Assembly (NCBI GenBank): GCA_022798035.1
Contig: JAAWLS010000061.1
Location: forward strand, 1-9,980
Reading direction: 5' to 3'
Length of the DNA: 9,980 bases
Source: Lachnospiraceae bacterium
GTDB lineage: Bacteria; Bacillota; Clostridia; Lachnospirales; Lachnospiraceae
The notes beneath the pieces were generated by a model. That model had not been told where the DNA came from and made no database searches. It saw nothing but the letters and a program-made list of their open reading frames with translations. The translations under genes and the position numbers were made by a program. This document shows, one piece after another, positions 1 to 5,234 of the stretch. The number at the start of each line of letters is the position of its first letter. The stretch's first letter is position 1.

Positions 1-2
1 AC

Positions 3-671
3 AAGAAGGAATGTCTGGAAGCAGAGACATTTCCCTGGACTATGGATTTGTCTCCCCGGAAAGAGCTGTTGTCCGATGAATTTCTGGAATATCTCAACAT
101 GGATGAATATGTGCGGGAGCGTTATCTTTGTTCTGTGGCGGAGACGCCCAGATATGATGAAGACAGTCCTACAGAAGCAAGACGGAGAGAAATTTCTTAC
201 TTAAATCTGAGATGGTTTATGCAGACCCTTTTGAACCGCATGGACAGAACCAGCATGTACAGCGGCCTGGAAGCCCGAGTTCCTTTTGCGGACACCAGGA
301 TTGTTCAGTATGTGTGGAATGTGCCCTGGGAAATGAAGGCAAAAGACGGCGTTGTGAAGAACCTTCTGCGGCAATCCAGCCGGGGACTTCTGCCGGATGA
401 AATTCTCTTCCGCAGGAAATCTCCTTATCCCAAAACTTACGACCCGCGTTATGAGAATCTATTGAAAGGAATGGTGCGGGAAAAAATTCTGAAGAGTGAT
501 TCCCCGGTACTGCAGTTTTTGGACAGAGGCAGGATGGAGCGGTTTTTAGAGCAGTCTTCCGATTATGGAAAACCTTGGTACGGCCAATTGATGGCAGGGC
601 CCCAGATGCTTGCCTATCTGCTGCAGGTAGATGAGTGGATGAGAGAGTATCAGATTAAGGTTGTGGGGTGA
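3..671 (+). CDS. asnB: Asparagine synthetase (glutamine-hydrolysing), C-terminal part, 5'-truncated by window edge
   Basis: The frame is open to the left edge, so only the last 222 residues are seen; the first complete codon is at base 3. The segment RWFMQTLLNRMDRTSMYSG followed by LEARVPFADTRIVQYVWNVP is the signature of the AsnB synthetase domain, in which aspartate is activated with ATP and amidated with ammonia from glutamine. KNLLRQSSRGLLPDEILFRR and the following KSPYPKTYDP are also typical of its C-terminal helices. The N-terminal glutaminase domain and the SGGxDS ATP loop would lie upstream and cannot be checked. The gene ends with TGA at 669-671. No clear terminator hairpin follows, but a strong promoter begins about 50 bp later, so the next genes need not depend on it. 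A specialised asparagine synthetase-like amidotransferase cannot be excluded from the C-terminus alone. Confidence 0.92.
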   Translation, partial: KKECLEAETFPWTMDLSPRKELLSDEFLEYLNMDEYVRERYLCSVAETPRYDEDSPTEARRREISYLNLRWFMQTLLNRMDRTSMYSGLEARVPFADTRIVQYVWNVPWEMKAKDGVVKNLLRQSSRGLLPDEILFRRKSPYPKTYDPRYENLLKGMVREKILKSDSPVLQFLDRGRMERFLEQSSDYGKPWYGQLMAGPQMLAYLLQVDEWMREYQIKVVG

Positions 672-722
672 GACGATACAACAAATAAAAGAGGTGTATG
701 TGAAGAGGGGATAAAGCAAAAC

Positions 723-751
723 TTTACACTCCAAAAATAATTTGCTATAAT
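723..751 (+). promoter_or_regulatory. Strong sigma-A promoter, extended -10 (TTTACA-N17-TGCTATAAT)
   Basis: The -35 TTTACA (723-728) is separated by exactly 17 bp from a perfect TATAAT (746-751), which is preceded by an extended -10 TG (743-744). Transcription should start near 758, giving a leader of about 180 nt before the thioesterase gene. The -35 lies within CTTTACAC, an 8-mer repeated in the inverted repeat downstream. TGTAAA at 751-756 mirrors the -35 TTTACA, so a repressor site overlapping the promoter is possible. Confidence 0.8.
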
Positions 752-870
752 GTAAACAAAAAACATTGTGGCGGGGAGATAGAAGACAGACTGCACTAGA
801 ACGAAGAAAAATTGAGCGTAAATTGTATCAGCAGCCATCAGTTATTAGTAATTCGCAATGATTAGAAATT

Positions 871-910
871 AAGGTGTAAAGTCTATGAAATTGTTAGGGC
901 TTTACACCTT
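871..910 (+). repeat. Perfect 11-bp inverted repeat in the leader of the thioesterase operon
   Basis: AAGGTGTAAAG (871-881) is the exact reverse complement of CTTTACACCTT (900-910), with an 18-nt spacer. In the transcript from the upstream promoter it would form an 11-bp hairpin ending 15 nt before the ribosome site. There is no U-tract after it, so it is not a standard intrinsic terminator. It may be an operator or a leader hairpin. It matches no riboswitch I recognise. Confidence 0.6.
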
Positions 911-938
911 TAAAAATTATATCCAAAGGAGAATCAAA

Positions 939-1328
939 ATGTTAGAGACAGGAATTAAAGGCTATCAGGAGATAACAGTGGGAATGGAAGATACGGCCAA
1001 AGTGCACAAAAGCGGTACGCTGGATGTGCTGGCAACACCTCGTATGGCAGCGCTGATGGAGGAGACGGCCTGGAAGAGTGTGGCAGAACATCTGGAACCA
1101 GGAATGGGAACTGTGGGAATTAAACTGAATCTGGAACATCAGGCTCCGACGCCGGTGGGAATGAAAGTCTGGTGTGAGACAGTTCTCACAGAGGTGGATG
1201 GACGCAAGCTGACTTTTTCTATTACAGCTTTTGACGAGGCAGGAAAAATCGGAGAAGGAATTCACGAGCGTTTTATGATAGAGGAAGCAAAATTTCAGAG
1301 CAAGGCAGACAAGAAAAAAGAAAAATAG
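939..1328 (+). CDS. FlK-type hotdog-fold acyl-CoA thioesterase
   Basis: This 129-residue protein has the length and motif pattern of fluoroacetyl-CoA-specific thioesterase-like (FlK) proteins, single-domain hotdog hydrolases that cleave small acyl-CoA thioesters in the cytoplasm. The run LATPRMAALMEETA contains Thr33 and Glu41, and NLEHQAP contains His67. The spacings of +8 and +34 from the Thr equal those of the Thr42-Glu50-His76 catalytic triad of FlK. The start is ATG 939, because AAAGGAG (925-931) sits 7 nt before it. An in-frame ATG at 885 lies inside the inverted-repeat spacer and has no ribosome site. The C-terminus is a lysine-rich tail (SKADKKKEK). Only 17 bp separate it from the next gene, so the two are probably co-transcribed. 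The acyl substrate cannot be read from the sequence; true fluoroacetate resistance is unlikely for this widespread family. Confidence 0.85.
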   Translation: MLETGIKGYQEITVGMEDTAKVHKSGTLDVLATPRMAALMEETAWKSVAEHLEPGMGTVGIKLNLEHQAPTPVGMKVWCETVLTEVDGRKLTFSITAFDEAGKIGEGIHERFMIEEAKFQSKADKKKEK

Positions 1329-1345
1329 CAGAGGATTTTTAATAC

Positions 1346-2002
1346 ATGAAAGTAAAAGGTCAAATGTCAGAGTCGGCAGTTGTAATTGCAATCCTGTGCA
1401 TTTCCGGGGGTTTTCAGGATGCATACACTTACAATTGCAGGGATAAGGTATTTGCCAATGCCCAGACAGGCAATATGGTGCTGATGGGACAGAATTTTGC
1501 TATGGGAAACTGGTATCTGGGAATGCGCTATCTGCTGCCCGTTCTTGCATTTGCAGTTGGGATTTATGTGGCAGAAAAAATCCGCAGAATTTACGGGAAA
1601 TCCGAAAAAATTCACTGGAGACAGATTGTAATCGTCTGGGAAGCTGTGCTGTTGTTTGCGGTGGGATTTATGCCTCAGCAGGCCAATCTTTTGGCCAATA
1701 TGCTGGTATCTTTTGTGTGCGCCATGCAGGTGCAGAGTTTTCGGAAATTGAATGGAAACGCTTACGCAACCACCATGTGTATCGGTAATCTGCGCGCGGC
1801 CACAGAGATGTGGTGCAGCTACCGCTCCACAAAAGATAAGGCAGTGAGAAGAAAAAGTCTGTTGTATTATGGATTTATCGGTGTGTTTATCGCAGGAGCT
1901 GCTCTGGGAGGAGTTTTGACGCTGCTTTTGGCAGAGCGGGCAATTTGGATTTCCAGCGGGCTGCTGCTGGCTGCATTTTTAGTAATGTTTTTAAAGGAGT
2001 AA
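1346..2002 (+). CDS. YoaK (DUF1275) family membrane protein
   Basis: This 218-residue hydrophobic protein carries the family landmarks: GGFQDAYTY near residue 21, ANAQTGNMVLMG near residue 37, and a second, related motif NAYATTMCIGNLR after the fourth helix. I count about six membrane segments, roughly at 8-25, 58-80, 93-109, 112-128, 173-193 and 199-215, separated by short basic loops. The DUF1275/YoaK family is a set of inner-membrane proteins of unknown, probably transport, function. Some resemble organic-acid or sulfate-type permeases only distantly. The ribosome site AGAGGA (1330-1335) lies 10 nt before ATG 1346. A second ATG at 1364 (MSESAVV) is possible but has a weaker site. It sits between the thioesterase and the DUF6483 gene with short gaps, consistent with one transcript. 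Substrate unknown. Confidence 0.85.
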   Translation: MKVKGQMSESAVVIAILCISGGFQDAYTYNCRDKVFANAQTGNMVLMGQNFAMGNWYLGMRYLLPVLAFAVGIYVAEKIRRIYGKSEKIHWRQIVIVWEAVLLFAVGFMPQQANLLANMLVSFVCAMQVQSFRKLNGNAYATTMCIGNLRAATEMWCSYRSTKDKAVRRKSLLYYGFIGVFIAGAALGGVLTLLLAERAIWISSGLLLAAFLVMFLKE

Positions 2003-2042
2003 CAGTGTGAGATAAACTGCAGCCTAAGGAGAGGAAAGGAGT

Positions 2043-2468
2043 ATGCCTGTGGTTCAAAAAGATTATATTATGCGCATCATTCACGAGATGGTGCGCACCA
2101 TTCTGAAATTGATTTTTCATATTGATGAGGCGGAAGAGGAAGAACTGGTATTTTTGGAAGGAAAGAACCAGGATTTGTTTCGTCGCCTGTGTGTTCTGGC
2201 AGATTCCGGTAAAATCAACGAAGCGGAAAATTTTCTGTATGAAAATATAGAAGAAGAGAATGCGGCGGGAGAGACCTGGGAAGGGGAGAAAGGAAATCTG
2301 GAAAATCTGAAGCTGTCTTTGACTTTTTATGACTACCTCAATACCAAAGACAATGATTTCCTGGAGGAACACGATTATTCCCGCGAAGAAATCGGTGAGG
2401 GAATCAAGGCAGTGATGAAGATGTACGGATATGGAGGGCTGGCAGAGACTTTGCTGGAAAACCGATAA
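2043..2468 (+). CDS. DUF6483-like small acidic helical protein
   Basis: A 141-residue soluble protein with no signal peptide or membrane segment. The N-terminal pattern QKDYIMRIIHEMVRTILKLI resembles the start of DUF6483 proteins, an uncharacterised Clostridia family. The rest is mostly predicted helix with strongly acidic stretches (DEAEEEE near residue 30, and YENIEEEN in the middle). A central segment, LCVLADSGKINEAENFLYEN, looks like a single TPR-like helix pair. TAAGGAG (2025-2031) lies 11 nt before ATG 2043. A second AAAGGAG (2035-2041) is too close to this ATG. A later in-frame ATG at 2070 has no better site. It lies 40 bp behind the YoaK-like gene and probably shares its transcript. 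No function can be assigned; a scaffold or regulatory role is a guess from its composition only. Confidence 0.7.
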   Translation: MPVVQKDYIMRIIHEMVRTILKLIFHIDEAEEEELVFLEGKNQDLFRRLCVLADSGKINEAENFLYENIEEENAAGETWEGEKGNLENLKLSLTFYDYLNTKDNDFLEEHDYSREEIGEGIKAVMKMYGYGGLAETLLENR

Positions 2469-2556
2469 ACCTGACAAATGTCTGGCGTGATTGTATAGGT
2501 TAGTTAGAATATAAAAAAACGGATTTCAGGTGTCAATTTTGCAGGAGGAGATGACA

Positions 2557-3057
2557 GTGGAAGAGAGACAGTTATCGGGAAAATACAGAGTAAGGAGATT
2601 GAACAAAATAGATACGGACCATATTTTGGCCCTATGTGTAAAAAATGAATTATTCTATCAATATCATCCTCCTCTGGCTGACCGGGAAAGCATTCTGAAA
2701 GATATGTCTGCGTTTCCACCGGGCAAAACAGAGGAGGATAAATTTTATGTGGGCTTTTATAGGGAGGAAAGGCTGACTGCGGTTTTGGATTTGATTCTGT
2801 CTTATCCACAAAAGCAGACGGCATATATTGGATTTTTCATGATGGATATTTCCTGCCAGGGGCAGGGAATTGGCTCTTGCATTATCGCGGATATAGCGGC
2901 TTGTCTGAAAAGTTACGGATTTGAAAAAATCAGACTTGCAGTGGACGAGGGTAATCCTCAGAGTGAATGTTTTTGGAGGAAAAATCATTTTGTGAGGACG
3001 GGGGAGAGAATACCGAATGATTTTTCGGCGTACCTTCCTATGGAGCGGGAGTTGTAA
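2557..3057 (+). CDS. GNAT-family N-acetyltransferase
   Basis: From GTG 2557 the product is 166 residues. The acetyl-CoA binding motif A of the GNAT fold is visible as ISCQGQGIGSCIIADI, with the Q-x-x-G-x-G loop at Gln101-Gly106. It is preceded by the beta strand TAYIGFFMMD and followed by the strand KIRLAVDEGN and the motif-B segment SECFWRKNHFVRTGE. Such enzymes move an acetyl group from acetyl-CoA to an amine, but the acceptor is unknown. Start choice: AGGAGGAG (2543-2550) is 6-8 nt before GTG 2557, the right distance. ATG 2551 abuts the ribosome site, and GTG 2530 lies upstream of it. The gap of 88 bp from the previous gene is larger than those within the operon, so co-transcription is uncertain. 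The 3' end overlaps the candidate promoter of the next cassette. Confidence 0.85.
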   Translation: MEERQLSGKYRVRRLNKIDTDHILALCVKNELFYQYHPPLADRESILKDMSAFPPGKTEEDKFYVGFYREERLTAVLDLILSYPQKQTAYIGFFMMDISCQGQGIGSCIIADIAACLKSYGFEKIRLAVDEGNPQSECFWRKNHFVRTGERIPNDFSAYLPMEREL

Positions 3058-3080
3058 AAGTAAATGTAACTATTTAGAAT
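3052..3080 (+). promoter_or_regulatory. Candidate sigma-A promoter for the helicase-DarT-ARH cassette
   Basis: TTGTAA (3052-3057, overlapping the GNAT stop codon) is followed after 17 bp by TAGAAT (3075-3080). The -10 matches consensus at 5 of 6 positions and the -35 at 4 of 6. The predicted start, around 3087, would fall inside the palindromes at 3085-3099, a usual place for a repressor operator. It would leave a leader of about 60 nt before ATG 3146. It is weaker than the promoter at 723-751, as expected for a tightly kept toxin-type operon. Confidence 0.42.
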
Positions 3081-3084
3081 CCCG

Positions 3085-3099
3085 TGTCATAGACATGTC
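3085..3099. promoter_or_regulatory. Operator-like overlapping palindromes at the predicted transcription start
   Basis: TGTC-ATA-GACA (3085-3095) is a dyad with a 3-bp centre, and it overlaps the perfect 8-bp palindrome GACATGTC (3092-3099). Together they give TGTC/GACA half-sites in alternating orientation. A wider pair, TAACTATT (3067-3074) and AATAGTTA (3110-3117), is also perfectly inverted around them. The position just after the -10 suits a repressor site. The regulator is unknown; the ARH protein's C-terminal tail is one candidate. Confidence 0.35.
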
Positions 3100-3145
3100 G
3101 GCAAAGATGAATAGTTATAGGCATATTAAGAAAGGGGAAATCAGA

Positions 3146-4555
3146 ATGAAAAGAATTGTACCCCAGGGAAAACAGGTGGAAGTGCTGGCCATTCCGCCCA
3201 AAGGGCATACGGTTGTTCTTGGAACAGCCGGAAGCGGCAAAACTACAATTGCGCTGCTTCGGGCAGAAAATCTTGCCAATCTGCCAGGAAAGCAGGAAGT
3301 GCTGCTGGTTACTTTCAACAGGGCATTGGTGGAGTATATGCGTAAAATCAGCAATGCGAAAACATCGAAACTTACCGTTGAAAATTATCACAAGTTTGCA
3401 AGAGGTTATCTGGACGGCAGAGGAAAAATGAAAGGGTATGGTATCATATTAGACTCAGAGAAAAAACAATATTATATTGAACAAGCAGTGGAATGCTGCC
3501 GGGAAGAAAACCCGGAGGAATCCACACTGAATCGTCCCGTTGATTTTTTTGTGGAAGAAATTACTTTTATTGAAGGCTTTGGGTATCGGAGATTTGAGGA
3601 ATATTATAACGCGGCCCGAATTGGAAGAGCTTCTGCCAACATAAAGAGAGAGAATAGAAAATGGGTGTACATTGTTTATGACAAATACCTGGAACTTCGG
3701 GAGGAAAATGGTTACAAATATGACTGGGAAGATTTAGCTTCTTATGCCTATGAGGAACTGCAGGAAGATGAGAGACCTCGCCGTTACAGCCATATTATCG
3801 TGGATGAGGGGCAGGATTTTTCTCCCATGATGATTCGTTCTCTGGTTCAGGCCGTGGCTCCCGGCGGCTCTTTTACCTTTCTGGGAGATGTGGCCCAACA
3901 AATCTATGGAAGCCGCATATCCTGGCGGGATTCCGGAATCAAGGCAGATAAAATATGGACGTTGGAAACCAATTACAGAAATCCGGCTTCTATTGTAAAT
4001 TTTGCGAGAGATATTACGGAGAGTGAATACTGGAAACAGAGTGAAGATATGGTGAATGCCAGTTTTCAGATTGCAGAGGGGCCGCGGCCTGTTTTGATTG
4101 AATTTCCTAAACGAAGCATGGAAATCAAGTGGATAGTCAAAAGAGCCGTTTCCCTGTCTCAGACCTCTTCTGTAATTATTATCTGCCGAAGAAGGAGTAC
4201 CATTGATGTTTTACAGCAGGAATTGCGAAAAGGGGGATGCAGACCTACAGAGATAGACCACGACACGCCTGGATTTGCAGAGAAGAAAACCGTTTATCTG
4301 AGCACATTTCATGCGGCGAAGGGGCTGGAATTTGATAACGTAATGATACCATTTTTGTCAGAAAAAAGGTTTCCGGACAGAGAGAGCAGAGAGGAGTGTT
4401 TGGATGAGATGGAAATGTATGCAGATGAGCTGAAACTTTTGTATGTGGCGGCGACCCGCTGTAAATACGGATTGTATATGACTTACAGCTGTGACGTGTC
4501 TTCCCTGTTTCCTGTAGATTCTGAGCATTATGATTTCTTTGCACAGGAGGAATAA
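3146..4555 (+). CDS. Compact UvrD/Rep-like superfamily 1 DNA helicase
   Basis: The product is 469 residues and has the SF1 motifs in order: Walker A GTAGSGKT (26-33), motif Ia TFNRALVEYM, Walker B VDEGQD (Asp220-Asp224), motif III FLGDVAQQIYG (Asp248), motif IV TNYRNPASIV (from Thr275, Arg278), motif V TFHAAKGLEFDNV (from Thr387) and motif VI LLYVAATR (Arg438). These define an ATP-driven helicase or translocase that walks 3'-5' on single-stranded DNA in the UvrD family. UvrD itself is about 720 residues, so this one lacks most of the 1B/2B accessory insertions and has no nuclease domain that I can see. ATG 3146 is chosen because AAAGGGG (3131-3137) lies 8 nt upstream; the frame is open further upstream into the GNAT gene but without a good start. 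It ends 2 bp before the DarT-like gene, so the two are translationally coupled. I infer it supplies or recognises single-stranded DNA for that enzyme. Confidence 0.9.
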   Translation: MKRIVPQGKQVEVLAIPPKGHTVVLGTAGSGKTTIALLRAENLANLPGKQEVLLVTFNRALVEYMRKISNAKTSKLTVENYHKFARGYLDGRGKMKGYGIILDSEKKQYYIEQAVECCREENPEESTLNRPVDFFVEEITFIEGFGYRRFEEYYNAARIGRASANIKRENRKWVYIVYDKYLELREENGYKYDWEDLASYAYEELQEDERPRRYSHIIVDEGQDFSPMMIRSLVQAVAPGGSFTFLGDVAQQIYGSRISWRDSGIKADKIWTLETNYRNPASIVNFARDITESEYWKQSEDMVNASFQIAEGPRPVLIEFPKRSMEIKWIVKRAVSLSQTSSVIIICRRRSTIDVLQQELRKGGCRPTEIDHDTPGFAEKKTVYLSTFHAAKGLEFDNVMIPFLSEKRFPDRESREECLDEMEMYADELKLLYVAATRCKYGLYMTYSCDVSSLFPVDSEHYDFFAQEE

Positions 4556-4560
4556 CCATG
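4545..4560 (+). promoter_or_regulatory. Ribosome site embedded in the helicase stop, coupling to DarT-like gene
   Basis: AGGAGG (4545-4550) forms part of the last helicase codons (GAG GAA TAA) and lies 7 nt before ATG 4558. The 16-nt string AGGAGGAATAACCATG recurs with two changes at the next junction (5219-5234). Ribosomes ending the helicase would re-start directly on the toxin-like gene. Confidence 0.7.
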
Positions 4561-5229
4561 GACATGTATGAATTTTTAAGATTGAGGGGTGTGACCCGTC
4601 TCTGCCATTTTACGAAATTGAGAGGACTGACTCACATTTTGTCCTCAGGAGAAGGAATTTTGGCTAGCAGTTCTATTCGTTCTGACATCAAAGATATGAC
4701 AGATACGGAGCGTTACGATGGAGAACTGGAGTATATCTGCTGTTCGGTGGAGTATCCCAATTCCTGGTTTTTGGACAGGGCAAAGAGAGAGAACCGAGAC
4801 AAAATTTTTAAAGATTGGTGCGTACTGTATCTTGACTTGAATATATTAAAAAGCAGGGATGCAAAATGCTGTCCTTGTAACGCCAGTACTCAGCATGGCA
4901 GATACATAGGAAATTCTGTGAGAGAACTGTTTGCAGACACGGTGAGCTGTAAGCGGACTTACAGGAGAACCAGGGGAATGCTTGACTGCTGTCCTACAGA
5001 TGGGCAGGCAGAAATTTTGATAAAAGATAATATTCCAAGAGAGTGTATCACGGGGATTACTGTTGGAAATGAAGAGGAGGCTAAGATGGTGTATGCGATG
5101 ATGAAAACTTTGGGGGTTTCCTTAAAACCCATATACATTGCTCCCACTATTTTGACTCCGGAATGGAGTGATATAATCCACCGGGGAGAACGACCCTGTG
5201 AGAATTTGTGTGTTTGGGAGGAGGAATAG
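4558..5229 (+). CDS. darT: DarT-like (DUF4433) ADP-ribosyltransferase, putative DNA-modifying toxin
   Basis: This 223-residue protein shows the DarT/DUF4433 layout. RLCHFTKLRGLTHILSSG (residues 14-31) holds the NAD-binding His17-Phe18-Thr19. It is followed by RYDG (52-55), then ICCSVEYPNSWFLDRA (60-75), and near the C-terminus GQAEILI (149-155) with Glu152 in the position of the catalytic glutamate. DarT enzymes use NAD to attach ADP-ribose to a base in single-stranded DNA (thymine for DarT2, guanine reported for DarT1), stalling replication; DarTG systems also block phages. Which base is modified here cannot be told. The protein has 13 cysteines, including CCPC at 104-107, which is unusual for a small cytoplasmic enzyme. 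It is placed 2 bp after the helicase and 2 bp before an ADP-ribosylglycohydrolase, which supports an ADP-ribosylation cycle. An RNA-directed or protein-directed ADP-ribosyltransferase is the main alternative. Confidence 0.82.
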   Translation: MDMYEFLRLRGVTRLCHFTKLRGLTHILSSGEGILASSSIRSDIKDMTDTERYDGELEYICCSVEYPNSWFLDRAKRENRDKIFKDWCVLYLDLNILKSRDAKCCPCNASTQHGRYIGNSVRELFADTVSCKRTYRRTRGMLDCCPTDGQAEILIKDNIPRECITGITVGNEEEAKMVYAMMKTLGVSLKPIYIAPTILTPEWSDIIHRGERPCENLCVWEEE

Positions 5230-5234
5230 CCGTG
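5219..5234 (+). promoter_or_regulatory. Ribosome site embedded in the DarT-like stop, coupling to ARH gene
   Basis: AGGAGG (5219-5224) overlaps the last DarT-like codons and lies 7 nt before GTG 5232. The string AGGAGGAATAGCCGTG differs from the helicase/DarT junction at two bases. It decides the GTG start at 5232 over the in-frame GTG at 5208, which lies upstream of the site. Confidence 0.7.

Noticed and set aside
871..922. Intrinsic terminator or attenuator at the 11-bp inverted repeat
   Set aside because: The 3' arm is followed by mixed A/T (TAAAAATTATAT) and not a U-tract, so termination is not supported.
885..938. Upstream in-frame ATG extending the thioesterase by 18 residues
   Set aside because: It lies inside the inverted-repeat spacer with no ribosome site, whereas ATG 939 has AAAGGAG at ideal spacing and gives the normal family length.
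942..1424. Open frame of 160 codons on the minus strand opposite the thioesterase
   Set aside because: It is Cys/His/Phe-rich with no recognisable domain and lies antisense to a well-supported gene, so it is a shadow frame.
1887..2477. Open frame of 196 codons on the minus strand opposite the YoaK/DUF6483 genes
   Set aside because: It is phenylalanine- and glutamine-rich, the usual composition of the reverse complement of Glu/Lys-rich coding sequence, and spans two supported + strand genes.
3017..3145. Open frame upstream of the helicase that overlaps the end of the GNAT gene
   Set aside because: It has no ribosome site at its start, and ATG 3146 has AAAGGGG nearby and begins the helicase fold just before Walker A.
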